From Roseiterribacter gracilis (lineage in GTDB: Bacteria; Pseudomonadota; Alphaproteobacteria; BOG-932; Roseiterribacteraceae): a stretch of DNA of 64,000 nucleotides. The notes beneath the pieces were generated by a model that did not search any database, was not told the origin of the DNA, and saw only the letters and a list, made by a program, of their open reading frames with translations. The stretch covers positions 1,364,001-1,428,000 of the forward strand of contig BOPV01000001.1 in NCBI GenBank assembly GCA_018332375.1, written 5' to 3'. Within the stretch, counting starts at the first letter, position 1. The number at the start of each line of letters is the position of its first letter. The translations under genes and the position numbers were made by a program. Positions 36,708 to 45,553 of this stretch are shown one piece after another.

Positions 36708-37624
36708 CGTGCTTGTGCCATCCGTTCGGCCGTCGCAAGCGCGGCTGATGTCATGATGTCGAGATTGCCGGCATAGGGTGGCAGGTAGTCGCCCGCCCCT
36801 TCGACTTCGAGAAACACCGAGGTCTTCAGTCCCGAGACTTCGCCCAAGCCAGGAATGCGCAGCTTTGCGTTGCCGCCAAACAGCTCGAACTGCACCTCCT
36901 GTTTGAGCCGGTAGCCGGGCACATAGCGCTGCACTTCGCGCACCATCGCTTCGATCGAGGTGCGCACCGCGTCCTGGTCGGCCGGATCGCTCAGCACATA
37001 GACGGTGTCGCGCATCATCAGCGGCGGCTCGGCAGGATTGAGCACGATGATTGCCTTGCCGCGCCGGGCGCCGCCGACCGTTTCAATCGCGTGTGAGGTT
37101 GTCTCGGTAAACTCGTCGATATTGGCACGCGTGCCCGGCCCCGCCGAGCGCGACGAAATCGATGCGACGATTTCGGCGTAGTGCACGGGCGCGACGCGCG
37201 CCACTGCCGCGACGATCGGGATCGTCGCCTGCCCGCCGCACGTCACCATGTTGACGTTTGGCGCCTGGAGATGTTGGTCGAGATTGACGACCGGCACCGC
37301 GAACGGCCCTTTGGCCGCCGGGGTCAGATCAATGATGCGGCGCCCCTGTGTGCGCAGCACTTCGTCGTGGCGTAGATGGGCGCTGGCCGACGTAGCGTCG
37401 AACACGATCGCGACATCGTCAAATTCTGGCATTGCCAGCAAACCGTCGATCCCGAGATGCGTCGTGGCAATGCCCAGCGCCCGCGCGCGGGCCAGCCCAT
37501 CCGAAGCAGGGTCGACACCGACGAACGCAAGCAGTTCGAGCGTGGTGCTGCGCTTGTGCAGCTTCATCATCAGGTCGGTACCGATATTGCCGGTGCCGAT
37601 GATGGCGCAGCCGGTCTTGCTCAT
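36704..37624 (-). CDS. mhpF: Acetaldehyde dehydrogenase (acylating)
   Basis: 306 residues from ATG 37624, overlapping the hydratase stop by 4 nt. It has an N-terminal Rossmann fold ([13 protein letters not shown]) and the thioester-forming Cys (about 129) in MVTCGGQAT, as in DmpF/BphJ/MhpF. It converts acetaldehyde, NAD and CoA to acetyl-CoA and forms a channelling complex with the aldolase. This completes funnelling of the ring carbons to pyruvate and acetyl-CoA. Confidence 0.95.
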   Translation of the reverse strand: MSKTGCAIIGTGNIGTDLMMKLHKRSTTLELLAFVGVDPASDGLARARALGIATTHLGIDGLLAMPEFDDVAIVFDATSASAHLRHDEVLRTQGRRIIDLTPAAKGPFAVPVVNLDQHLQAPNVNMVTCGGQATIPIVAAVARVAPVHYAEIVASISSRSAGPGTRANIDEFTETTSHAIETVGGARRGKAIIVLNPAEPPLMMRDTVYVLSDPADQDAVRTSIEAMVREVQRYVPGYRLKQEVQFELFGGNAKLRIPGLGEVSGLKTSVFLEVEGAGDYLPPYAGNLDIMTSAALATAERMAQAR

Positions 37625-38415
37625 GTGCGCCGCCCGAACGAGACGCTGACCGAGCCAAGCCCGCCAATTTCTGCTACATAGCGCGCGCCGTCGACCGCGC
37701 CGACCATCGGGCCCAGCGCGCCCGACAGCACGACGTCGCCTTCGCCGATCGGACGCCCGATGGCGCACATGGTGCGCGCCAGCCAGTGCAATGCTGCAAC
37801 CGGGTGACCAAGACATGCGGCGCCGGTTCCGAGCGAGACGGTGCGGCCGCGATCTTCCATCACCATCCCGCACAGACGCAGATCCAGGCCGCGCAGTGAG
37901 ACAGGCGTCCGCCCCAGCACGTAGCGGCCGCAGGACGCGTTGTCGGCGACCGTGTCGATCAGCGAAATGCGCCAGTCGCGGATCGCGCTATCGACGACTT
38001 CGATCGCAGGCAGCGCGTAGGCGATCGCCGCTTCTACTTCGCCGGGCGTGACGTCCGGGTCGGGCAGCCCGCGCGCCATGACGAACGCCACCTCGGCTTC
38101 GACACGTGGCGCGATCATCGTGGCAAGGTCGATCTCGTCGGCGTTCGCAACCGCCATGTCGGCAAACAGAACGCCATAGTCCGGCTGGTCAACGCCCAGC
38201 TGTTGCTGCACCGCCTGTGACGTCAGACCGATCTTGCGGCCAACGATACGCGCACCTTCGGCAAGCTTGCGGTCGGTGTTCCGGTCCTGGACAGCATACG
38301 CACCAGCCAGGTCGCGGATCGCGAAACTCTCGGACACGGGCTCGATCGCAATCGTGCTGGCGCGTGCGGCATGCAGCGCCGCAGCGGCCGCGCTGACGTT
38401 GTCGGGCGGGCTCAT
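37621..38415 (-). CDS. mhpD: 2-oxopent-4-enoate hydratase
   Basis: 264 residues. It is a fumarylacetoacetase-fold hydratase/decarboxylase of the DmpE/MhpD family: [32 protein letters not shown] (metal-binding Glu pair), [12 protein letters not shown] and the C-terminal [13 protein letters not shown]. It hydrates 2-hydroxypenta-2,4-dienoate, the small product of the meta-cleavage hydrolase, to 4-hydroxy-2-oxovalerate. It overlaps neighbours on both sides by 4 nt. Confidence 0.94.
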   Translation of the reverse strand: MSPPDNVSAAAAALHAARASTIAIEPVSESFAIRDLAGAYAVQDRNTDRKLAEGARIVGRKIGLTSQAVQQQLGVDQPDYGVLFADMAVANADEIDLATMIAPRVEAEVAFVMARGLPDPDVTPGEVEAAIAYALPAIEVVDSAIRDWRISLIDTVADNASCGRYVLGRTPVSLRGLDLRLCGMVMEDRGRTVSLGTGAACLGHPVAALHWLARTMCAIGRPIGEGDVVLSGALGPMVGAVDGARYVAEIGGLGSVSVSFGRRT

Positions 38416-39959
38416 GTCGTCTCCTTGTCGTGCAGGGCGCCCAGCGCGCCTAGGATGGCGCGCAAAGCGCGACGATCGGTTTTGTTCGCAGCCGTGCGCG
38501 GCACCGCGTCGAGCAACTCGATGCGGCTTGGGACTTTGTAAGTGACCAAGCGTTCGGCGCAGTGACGATGCAGGTCGTCGACGGTTGCAGTTGCGTCCTT
38601 CGCCAGGACGACGAACGCGACCACCGCCTCGCCTTTGCGGGCATCCGGCGCGCCCAGCACAGCGACTTCGCGCACCGCGTCGTGCGCAATCAGAACTTCT
38701 TCGACTTCACGCGGATAGACGTTGAAGCCCCCGACCAGGATCAGGTCTTTCTTGCGATCGACCAGAAACAGATATCCGTCGTCATCGAGATAGCCGATAT
38801 CGCCCGTATGCAGCCAGCCGTCCCGCAACGCCGCTGCGGTTTCGTCGGCACGGCCGCGATAGCCACGAAAGAGATGCGCGCCGCGTACGCGCACTTCGCC
38901 CGCCGCACCTGCGCCAAGCACATGCGTGCCCAGCTCGGTATCGACAATGCTGAGTTCGACGCCGGGCAGCGCCGGCCCGACCGAACCGGATTTCAGCGTC
39001 GCATGCTGGTTGCCAGTGATCGGCGCCATTTCAGTCATGCCGTAGGCTTCGCGGATGGCGCAGCCGACCGCGCGTTGCCAGCGCGCCAGAAGTTCGACCG
39101 GGAACGGCGCACCGCCAGCGGCGCAGACGCGCAACGACGACAGGTCTGCAGACGGAAATGTTTCGGCGGCGAGCAGCGCGCCGTAGAGCGACGCAGGCCC
39201 GCCTGCAAAGACAGTTACGCGGTGCGACGCCAGCGCGTCGACAACGAGATCCGGTTTGAAGCGCGCCACCGGAATGAGCGTTGCGGCGGCGGCGACCGGG
39301 TTCATCAACCCCATCAAGAAGCCGTAGACGTGGAAGCTCGGTGCGACGTTGAGCCATGTTTCCGTCGCATATCGCGTTGGCCAGGCAAGCTGCATCGCCT
39401 CGACCATCGCGACCACGGATGCGTGACTGTGTTCGACACCTTTGGCGATGCCGGTGGTGCCGCCGGTGTACAGCAACACGGCAACATCGCTCGGATGCGG
39501 CGCCGGGGGCGGCGCGAGGTGCGGTCGCGCGCTCAATTCGTCGAGCGTCACCTCGCCGTGCATGCCGAGCGTCAGCAGGTATGCGACGCCGAGCGACGTT
39601 GCCGCTTCGCGCAGCGGCGCCGCTGCATCGGCAGAGCAGATGACAATGCGGGGGGCTGCATCGCCCAGCAGCGGCACGAGCTCGTGCACCGGGTAGGCCG
39701 GGTTGAACAGCACGGCCTTGGCACTGGCGTACCAGACCGCGTGCACCGCCACGTTCAGTTCAGCCGAATTGGGCAACAACACCGCGACGCCCTCGCCCGC
39801 CGCGCCAAGCGCGCGCAGCTGCCGACCCAACGCAGCAGCAGCGGCCGCGAACGCGTCGTACCGCAGCGCAAGCCCGTCCTGCAGCAACGCAGCGCGGTCG
39901 CCCGCGGTACTGACCGCGCGTTCGAGGAAGCCCAACGCGTGCTGCATGTCAGCCGGCAT
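38412..39959 (-). CDS. AMP-forming acyl-CoA ligase
   Basis: 515 residues. It is in the ANL superfamily: phosphate-binding loop LLYTGGTTGIAKGVEHSH (about 165), EAYGMTEMAPITGN (A5 motif), DGWLHTGDIGYLDDDGYLFLVDRKKD (A7/A8), and the C-terminal catalytic Lys in RTAANKTDRRAL. It activates a carboxylic acid, aromatic or aliphatic, as CoA thioester. A simple meta-cleavage pathway needs no such enzyme, so the substrate probably carries a carboxylated side chain, or a side product is salvaged. It overlaps the upstream flavoprotein gene by 11 nt. Confidence 0.9.
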   Translation of the reverse strand: MPADMQHALGFLERAVSTAGDRAALLQDGLALRYDAFAAAAAALGRQLRALGAAGEGVAVLLPNSAELNVAVHAVWYASAKAVLFNPAYPVHELVPLLGDAAPRIVICSADAAAPLREAATSLGVAYLLTLGMHGEVTLDELSARPHLAPPPAPHPSDVAVLLYTGGTTGIAKGVEHSHASVVAMVEAMQLAWPTRYATETWLNVAPSFHVYGFLMGLMNPVAAAATLIPVARFKPDLVVDALASHRVTVFAGGPASLYGALLAAETFPSADLSSLRVCAAGGAPFPVELLARWQRAVGCAIREAYGMTEMAPITGNQHATLKSGSVGPALPGVELSIVDTELGTHVLGAGAAGEVRVRGAHLFRGYRGRADETAAALRDGWLHTGDIGYLDDDGYLFLVDRKKDLILVGGFNVYPREVEEVLIAHDAVREVAVLGAPDARKGEAVVAFVVLAKDATATVDDLHRHCAERLVTYKVPSRIELLDAVPRTAANKTDRRALRAILGALGALHDKETT

Positions 39960-40920
39960 CGTCGACCCATCGATTGCGCGAACGTTCTTCGGAAATCACC
40001 TGGGCATAGTCGCGTGCAAGCTGCTCGACGATCGCGGCCGCGGGCTCGATCCTGGTCGTCGCGCCGACGCCTTGCCCGGCACCCCACACGTCCTTCCAAG
40101 CTTTGGATGCGCCATGCATGTCGCCCGAGAAATCAATCTTGGTCGGCGCGTCCAGCTTTTCGACATCAAAGCCTGCCTTGCGCAGGCTGGGTGCGAGCCA
40201 GTTCGCCAGCACGCCGGTGACGGTGCTCGTCGTCACCACATCGCTGATCTTCGAGTCCACCAGCATGGCGCGGTACTCGTCGGCAACCAGGCTTTCCGGT
40301 GTCGCGATGAACCGCGTGCCCATATAGGCGAGATCTGCGCCCAGCACTTGCGCGGCGCGGATGGCGCGCGCGTCGGAGATCGCGCCTGACAGCACCACCG
40401 GCCCGTCCCAGAAGCAGCGCACTTCGCGGACAAAGGCAAAGCTGCTCAGTGTACCGGTGTGACCGCCCGCGCCCGACGCAACCAGGATCAGCCCGTCAAC
40501 GCCCACTTCCACCGCCTTGCGTGCATGTTCGACGGAATTGACGTCGGCAAACACCAGACCGCCATAGGCATGGACGCGATCAAGCACGCGCTTGGGACTT
40601 CCCAGCGCGGTTATAACCACGCGCGGCCGATACCGCTCGACCAACGCCATCTCGGCGTCAAACCGCGCGTACGTGCTGTGGACGATCATGTTGAGAGCCC
40701 AGGCCGGCGCGTCAGCTCGCAGGGCTTGCGTGATGTCTTCGAGCCAGCTTTCCAGCATCTCGATCGTACGCGCGTTCGGAGCCGGAAAGCTGCCGATAAC
40801 GCCGGCGCGCGCCGACGCGATCACCAAGGCCGGCCCCGAGATCAGAAACATCGGTGCAACGATTACCGGCAGGCGCGTGTTGCGCGCCAAACCGTCCACG
40901 ATCTCCTGCCGCCTGCTCAT
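39949..40920 (-). CDS. Nitronate monooxygenase / 2-nitropropane-dioxygenase-family flavoprotein
   Basis: 323 residues. It is an FMN TIM-barrel protein of the NPD/enoyl reductase II family: LPVIVAPMFLISGPALVIASARAGVIGSFP, VASGAGGHTGTLSSF (active-site His region), AISDARAIRAAQVLGADLAYMGTRF (phosphate-binding strands). Family members oxidise nitronates, but some are enoyl reductases or act on other substrates. Its presence inside a ring-cleavage operon is unexplained by the standard pathway. It starts by TAATG overlap with the dihydrodiol dehydrogenase gene. Confidence 0.88.
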   Translation of the reverse strand: MSRRQEIVDGLARNTRLPVIVAPMFLISGPALVIASARAGVIGSFPAPNARTIEMLESWLEDITQALRADAPAWALNMIVHSTYARFDAEMALVERYRPRVVITALGSPKRVLDRVHAYGGLVFADVNSVEHARKAVEVGVDGLILVASGAGGHTGTLSSFAFVREVRCFWDGPVVLSGAISDARAIRAAQVLGADLAYMGTRFIATPESLVADEYRAMLVDSKISDVVTTSTVTGVLANWLAPSLRKAGFDVEKLDAPTKIDFSGDMHGASKAWKDVWGAGQGVGATTRIEPAAAIVEQLARDYAQVISEERSRNRWVDDAG

Positions 40921-41765
40921 TACGCAGCCTCGGGCTTTGGCGTGCGCCGTCCGGCACCCCGCACCGCCATGCCACCGTCGCTCTGCACGATCGCGGCGGT
41001 GGTAAAACGCGAATCCCGACGCGAGGCGAGCAGCACGTAGTGCCCGGCATGGTCGGCGGGTTCGGACAGAAAGCCGAGCGGAACGCCCTTCGCGACTTTC
41101 TCGGCAAAACCGGCGACGTCGCTGAGCCGCGTCTCGCCGAGCCCGGCGCTGGCGATGCCTGCAAGGTCGGTGCGCGTACCGCCGGGCGCGACTGCGTTGA
41201 CGCGGATCTCAGGGGCAAGCTCGTAGGCAAGCTGCCGCACCAGCCCGACCGCGGCATGTTTCGACGTTACATACAGCGCGCCACCACCACCGGCGTAAAA
41301 GCTGCTGCTCGACAGCGTGAAGATCATGCTGCCGCTCGACGCGCGCAGTGCGGCGATGCTGGCTTGTGCGCCCAGCAGATAGGCTTTGACGTTGACCGCA
41401 AACAACTCGTCGAACCCGGCTTCGAGTTCATCGGGTGCGAAGGAGTCGAGGCGACGGAAGAAATCATAGACACCGGCATTTCCAACAAAGACGTCGAGCG
41501 CGCCCCAACGCCGTACCGCGTCGTCGACAGCGGCCCGATTGTCGGCGGCGCTCCGCACGTCGCCCAGCACCGGCGAGACACGGTCGCCGTGGACGTCGCG
41601 CAACGCATCGGCCTGCGCCTGGCTGCGCAGAAGCACCGTGACACGCGCCCCTTCAGCGACGTAGCGATCGACGATGGCACGGCCGATCCCGGCGCCGCCG
41701 CCCGTCACCACCGCGCCGTACCCGTTCAGCCACCCGCCTTCGCGCATCGCGATCTCCGCACTCAC
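40920..41765 (-). CDS. cis-dihydrodiol dehydrogenase (BphB/HcaB-type SDR)
   Basis: 281 residues from GTG 41765. It is a short-chain dehydrogenase with the Rossmann motif TGGGAGIG (about 21-28), NAG (96-98) and the catalytic tetrad region (serine cluster LSSSSFY near 152, Y165-VTS-K169). The stretch SFYAGGGGALYVTSKHAAVGLVRQLAYELAPEIRVNAVAPGG is close to BphB-type cis-diol dehydrogenases rather than generic SDRs. It re-aromatises the cis-dihydrodiol made by the Rieske oxygenase to a catechol. It overlaps the beta-subunit gene by 4 nt. Confidence 0.92.
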   Translation of the reverse strand: MSAEIAMREGGWLNGYGAVVTGGGAGIGRAIVDRYVAEGARVTVLLRSQAQADALRDVHGDRVSPVLGDVRSAADNRAAVDDAVRRWGALDVFVGNAGVYDFFRRLDSFAPDELEAGFDELFAVNVKAYLLGAQASIAALRASSGSMIFTLSSSSFYAGGGGALYVTSKHAAVGLVRQLAYELAPEIRVNAVAPGGTRTDLAGIASAGLGETRLSDVAGFAEKVAKGVPLGFLSEPADHAGHYVLLASRRDSRFTTAAIVQSDGGMAVRGAGRRTPKPEAA

Positions 41766-42265
41766 AGGAAGGTGTTCAGGTTTTTTGACAGCAGTACATT
41801 CTGCGCCAGAAAGATCTTTCGTTCGGCGATGCGTAGCGTACCGTCGACACGACGCAGGCGATCTTCACGCCGCCCCATCAGCAGGTCTTCGTCACGCTCG
41901 CCGCGGTTGCGATAATTGGCGAACACGGACCGTACCCCGACCTCGCTATCGGTGGGTGCGGCGACAAGCTGGATGTTCGAGATCGAATGCACGTGCCGCG
42001 TTGCGGGACTTTCCGACCAGGCAGTCGTCTGTTCGAACCGCAGCACCCGGCGCTCGAGATCTTTGTAATCGTCGTCGAAGAAGGCCATGCGATCCGGCTG
42101 CAACGCGACCGCGGCGTCGGCGCGGTGGCGATTCTCGAGCGCCGGCATCCAATAGCGCACATCCTGCGTCATCAAGCCGAGCCAATCGCGAAACCGCTCG
42201 CCGTCGAGCAACCATGCTTCTTCGTAGAGAAACGACTCAACTTCTTCGCGCAACACCGAACTCAT
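41762..42265 (-). CDS. Ring-hydroxylating dioxygenase beta subunit
   Basis: 167 residues from ATG 42265, overlapping the alpha-subunit stop by 4 nt. It is a small-subunit fold of the aromatic-ring dioxygenases (SnoaL/NTF2-like): EVESFLYEEAWLLDGERFRDWLGLMTQDVRYWMP, then RVLRFEQTTAWSESPATRHVHSISNIQL and the basic C-terminal RIAERKIFLAQNVLLSKNLNTFL. It is structural, forming the alpha3-beta3 hexamer of BphA/NahA-type oxygenases. Confidence 0.94.
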   Translation of the reverse strand: MSSVLREEVESFLYEEAWLLDGERFRDWLGLMTQDVRYWMPALENRHRADAAVALQPDRMAFFDDDYKDLERRVLRFEQTTAWSESPATRHVHSISNIQLVAAPTDSEVGVRSVFANYRNRGERDEDLLMGRREDRLRRVDGTLRIAERKIFLAQNVLLSKNLNTFL

Positions 42266-43560
42266 CGCTGCGGCACCGATGCCCAGTCGGACGCCGCGAT
42301 CAGGTCGGCCCAACGTTGGTAGAAGGCACGCTGGTTTGCGTCGTTGATCGAGTTTCGATGCACAGTCCCGGGCAAGTCACTCTGCTGGGCCGCGGCACCG
42401 AGGCCGAGCTGGTAGTTGAGTTGCTGGCGCCGTGTGACGACACCCGCATTGCTGCGGGTGCAGAACTCCCAGTTCTCGCCATCATCCATTTCGAACACAC
42501 CGGTCGGCGAGAACGTCATCATCACGCCGCGCCGATAGGCTTCTTTGATCTCATCGGGCATCGAGCGATTGACGAGCACCCAAGTATGCAGCTCGGTCTC
42601 GCCCGGGCCTTTCGGCTGCCAGGTGCGAAACGTGCTTTGCCCTGGCAGGAACGAGAAATTCGGAAAGACGGTGGCGGACGAAATCGCGCCGTACATGCGC
42701 GCGCGCACGTCGCCCAGCCGCTCGGTCATCGCGGCTTGCCGTTCGCGGATGTAGCGCAAGATCCGTCGGTCGCCGAGCGTTGCGGCGTTGCCGACGACGT
42801 CAAGGTTGGTTTCCCAACCATGGCCGTTGACCGAAACATGGAAGGATTCGTTGCGATCGCCGAGATCGACACTACCGCCCAGCATCGCGCGGGCGCCGCT
42901 GTCATGTGTCCACCCGGCGTGCAGGATATCGCCGACGAAATTTTCGGCCGGAAATTTCCAATTGCAACGGAGCACCGACTTGACTGATCCGGGCAGAAAT
43001 TCGGTGCCGCCTTCGTCGCTGTCGAGCACCGCGTCGAGGTACCAGGTAAACACGCCGAGATAGTCGCGCAGGCTTGGCGCATTGGCATCGAAGGTCGCGA
43101 AGACCAGACCTTTGTACGTGTCGAGCTGCGCCACAGGCTTCAACCCGTTGCGGCTACGGTCGAAACACGAAGTCGCGTCGTACGCGGCTTGTTCGTGCAT
43201 ACCGCGCAACGAGCCATCGAGCCCGAACGACCAGCCGTGATAGTTGCAGATGAAACCGCGCGCCTGCCCCGCATCGGCATGGCACACGCGATTGCCGCGA
43301 TGGGGACAGGAATTCAGAAAGCACGCGATGCTGTTGTCGCGTTGGCGCGCCACAATGACGTGGTCTTCACCCATATACGTCGTGATGAAATCGCCCGGCT
43401 TTGGGATCTGCGATTCGTGCGCGACAAACAGCCAGCAGCGCGCGAAAATCTGTTCCAGCTCAGCTTCGTAGACGGCGCGGTCCCAGAAGATCCGGCGGTC
43501 GATGACGCCGGCATCGGCATCCACCAGCGCGGCATAGTCAGCAAAGGAAGACATCGTCAT
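42262..43560 (-). CDS. Rieske ring-hydroxylating dioxygenase alpha subunit (BphA1/NahAc/AndAc-type)
   Basis: 432 residues. The Rieske domain has C85-P-H87 and C105-N-Y-H108. The catalytic domain has ENFVGDILHAGWTH, giving the bridging Asp (about 211) and the Fe-binding His pair (about 214 and 219). Paired with a beta subunit, a separate ferredoxin and a reductase, it is the terminal oxygenase of a three-component class II/III-like system that inserts both O2 atoms into an aromatic ring. Substrate (biphenyl-, benzoate-, cinnamate- or anthranilate-like) cannot be read reliably. The ATG at 43560 overlaps the LigB gene stop by 4 nt. Confidence 0.94.
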   Translation of the reverse strand: MTMSSFADYAALVDADAGVIDRRIFWDRAVYEAELEQIFARCWLFVAHESQIPKPGDFITTYMGEDHVIVARQRDNSIACFLNSCPHRGNRVCHADAGQARGFICNYHGWSFGLDGSLRGMHEQAAYDATSCFDRSRNGLKPVAQLDTYKGLVFATFDANAPSLRDYLGVFTWYLDAVLDSDEGGTEFLPGSVKSVLRCNWKFPAENFVGDILHAGWTHDSGARAMLGGSVDLGDRNESFHVSVNGHGWETNLDVVGNAATLGDRRILRYIRERQAAMTERLGDVRARMYGAISSATVFPNFSFLPGQSTFRTWQPKGPGETELHTWVLVNRSMPDEIKEAYRRGVMMTFSPTGVFEMDDGENWEFCTRSNAGVVTRRQQLNYQLGLGAAAQQSDLPGTVHRNSINDANQRAFYQRWADLIAASDWASVPQR

Positions 43561-44384
43561 ACGGCACGCAATTCGGCGAAGCCGAGCCCGGTCACCCACT
43601 CGGGTACGGGTTCGTAGGCAATCACCTCGCCTTTGGCGCGGCCGACCGCACCCATGGCGCACAGAAAGGTGCGGATCTCGAGCGCGCCATTGCCCGCCTC
43701 GCGTTCGATCAAAGCATCCGACAGACCAATCAACGATGCAGCGTCATTGCGTTCGACGCAGTCGAGTACCATCCCGTCAAAGCGCGGGTTGATGGTGCCC
43801 ATCTCCGCCGTTCCGACCCAGTGGCTGATGCCGCCGCTGCCGATGATCACGACCCGGTCGTCGCTGTGCATCGCCGCAATCGCACGCCCGATCGAAGCGC
43901 CCAATGCGAAGGCGCGTGCCTTGTCGATCATCGGACGCACGCCGCAGGCAAGATAGATCGGCACCGTGCGCACGCCGCTATTCGGCTGGATGGCCAACTG
44001 ATACGGGATCGAAATCGAATGATCGACGGTCAGCGCGCGCGACACGGTCCAGTCGAATCCGTCGGCAAATCCGCCGGCAAGAATCGCCTCGGCCATCGGC
44101 TCGTGATTTTCGATCGGACCGCGCGGCAAGCCCGGCAGTTTTTCGATCGGGCCTTCGACGTCGCCAACGCCGATCAGCATCTGCGGCAGGCATTGGGGGC
44201 CGAACAGAATGTAATGGTCGGTGCCCACGACAATCGCCGCAGTTGCGCCCAGCGCGCCGATCCGCCGCGCGATTTCGCCGTAGGCAGCAGCGACTCGTGC
44301 ACGCACATCTTCCGCGGGTGCCTCGGGGTGCGTGAACATGATCGGATCATGCGGCATTACATAGGCTGCAACGATTTGCGCCAT
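43557..44384 (-). CDS. LigB-type extradiol ring-cleavage dioxygenase, catalytic subunit
   Basis: 275 residues. It is a type II (LigB superfamily) extradiol dioxygenase: H12 in VMPHDP and H57 in GTDHYILF are expected iron ligands, H122 in TVDHSISIPY is the probable catalytic base, and IGSGGISHW is a conserved later stretch. It resembles MhpB, CarBb and protocatechuate 4,5-dioxygenase beta chains. It cleaves a catechol next to the hydroxyls. The start overlaps the stop of the LigA-like gene by one base (TAATG), consistent with a two-subunit enzyme. Confidence 0.9.
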   Translation of the reverse strand: MAQIVAAYVMPHDPIMFTHPEAPAEDVRARVAAAYGEIARRIGALGATAAIVVGTDHYILFGPQCLPQMLIGVGDVEGPIEKLPGLPRGPIENHEPMAEAILAGGFADGFDWTVSRALTVDHSISIPYQLAIQPNSGVRTVPIYLACGVRPMIDKARAFALGASIGRAIAAMHSDDRVVIIGSGGISHWVGTAEMGTINPRFDGMVLDCVERNDAASLIGLSDALIEREAGNGALEIRTFLCAMGAVGRAKGEVIAYEPVPEWVTGLGFAELRAV

Positions 44385-44659
44385 TACGCGGGCCCCTTTT
44401 CGGATGGTGCGCGCAGACGCGCCATGTAGCTGCGCATCGAGCGGTCGGGCGCGACCTGGATCCAATATCCCATCGTCAGCATCGGGTTGACGCCAAGCGC
44501 GATCAGCGATGCGACGTCGAACGAAGCGACCATCGCGTGCTCGTCGGGCGCGAGGCGGTAGCGTTGCAGGAAGGTGTCGGGATCTTCACGGAACGCGGTT
44601 TTGCTGGCGCGGTCGACGCCTAGGTCATACAGCGCCTTTTCGACGCCATGCAGGCTCAC
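44384..44659 (-). CDS. LigA-like small subunit of the extradiol dioxygenase
   Basis: 91 residues from GTG 44659, which overlaps the hydrolase stop (GTGA). It is an all-helical LigA-superfamily domain: EKALYDLGVDRASKTAFREDPDTFLQRYRLAPDEHAMVASFDVASLIALGVNPMLTM, as in protocatechuate 4,5-dioxygenase alpha chain and CarBa. In those enzymes the small subunit caps the active site of LigB. Its presence argues for an LigAB/CarB-type heteromeric dioxygenase rather than a stand-alone MhpB. Confidence 0.85.
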   Translation of the reverse strand: MSLHGVEKALYDLGVDRASKTAFREDPDTFLQRYRLAPDEHAMVASFDVASLIALGVNPMLTMGYWIQVAPDRSMRSYMARLRAPSEKGPA

Positions 44660-45489
44660 GCGGGGCCAGCCAGAAAGTCGTGCATCAGAGTCGCCAACGC
44701 ATCGCCACGTTCGACTTGCACCCAGTGGCCGCATTTACCGAACAGATGCAGGTCGGAATTCAGCAGCGCGCGATGCGACTGAATCGCTAGGTCGACCGGC
44801 ACGACTCGATCTTCGCGCCCATGCACGATCAGCGCGCGATGCGGCAACGTCGCCAGCGCCTTGACCGGCAGACCACGCACCGGCGTCGGCGATCCGTCTT
44901 CGCTGGGTTTGGGAACCAGTTTGCGAAACGCTTCCTGCGCACCAGGCCGGGCGCTGGTTTCGTAGCGCGACTGAACGAGCTCGGGCGTGACGATCGACGG
45001 ATCGTAGGGGAACAGGCGCATCAGCTCCGTCATGTTTTCGACCGACGGCTCGTACAGCCAGCCCGCGCGCAACCCTTCGCTCATCGTGAACTCGCCGCAC
45101 GGGGTGCCGAGCAGGATCAACCGCTCAACGCGTTCGGGCGCGTGCAGCGCTGTCGCAAGCGCCAGCGCGCCGCCAAATGAATTTCCCAGCATCGGCGCGC
45201 GTTCAATTTCGAGCGCATCCATGATGGCCAGCAGATGCCGCACCCACAGCTTAATGTCGTAGACCGTACCCTCATGCATTTCGGTAAAGCCGAAGCCGGC
45301 AATGTCGGGCGCAATCACGCGATAGTCGCTGGTGAAGCGTGGCCAGAAGGCGGCCCAGTTCGACCACGCCGACACGCCCGGCCCCGACCCGTGCAGCATC
45401 AGCAACGGCTTCCCGTTGCCGACATCATGATAATTCGTGCGATGGCCGGCCGCGTCGATCGTGCGGCCGATTGCGAGGTTCTGGATCAT
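44656..45489 (-). CDS. Meta-cleavage-product hydrolase (alpha/beta hydrolase, MhpC/BphD/DmpD-like)
   Basis: 277 residues. It is a C-C bond hydrolase of the meta-cleavage family, with LLMLHGSGPGVSAWSNWAAFWP (oxyanion region) and a triad of S104 in GNSFGG, D227 in HGREDRVVP and H255 in GKCGHWVQVE. It splits the ring-fission product into 2-hydroxypenta-2,4-dienoate and a carboxylic acid whose nature depends on the ring substituent. It is the first gene of the 11-gene operon, 20 nt downstream of operator copy 6. Confidence 0.93.
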   Translation of the reverse strand: MIQNLAIGRTIDAAGHRTNYHDVGNGKPLLMLHGSGPGVSAWSNWAAFWPRFTSDYRVIAPDIAGFGFTEMHEGTVYDIKLWVRHLLAIMDALEIERAPMLGNSFGGALALATALHAPERVERLILLGTPCGEFTMSEGLRAGWLYEPSVENMTELMRLFPYDPSIVTPELVQSRYETSARPGAQEAFRKLVPKPSEDGSPTPVRGLPVKALATLPHRALIVHGREDRVVPVDLAIQSHRALLNSDLHLFGKCGHWVQVERGDALATLMHDFLAGPA

Positions 45490-45508
45490 TGCGCCGATAC
45501 ACCAGGAA

Positions 45509-45524
45509 CATACGGTAGAGTATG
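45509..45524. promoter_or_regulatory. Island operator copy 6 (ring-cleavage operon)
   Basis: CATACG GTAG AGTATG has one mismatch in the right half-site. It lies 20 nt upstream of the hydrolase start. Read on the minus strand, the proximal half-site runs into TATGTT, a -10-like hexamer, suggesting direct overlap with the operon promoter. Confidence 0.75.
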
Positions 45525-45553
45525 TCGTATAGGGCCCGGCCCGACTTCAGGTC

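Noticed and set aside
38562..40220. Open frame of about 552 codons on the plus strand
   Set aside because: It overlaps the acyl-CoA ligase and flavoprotein genes in antisense and has no domain signal.
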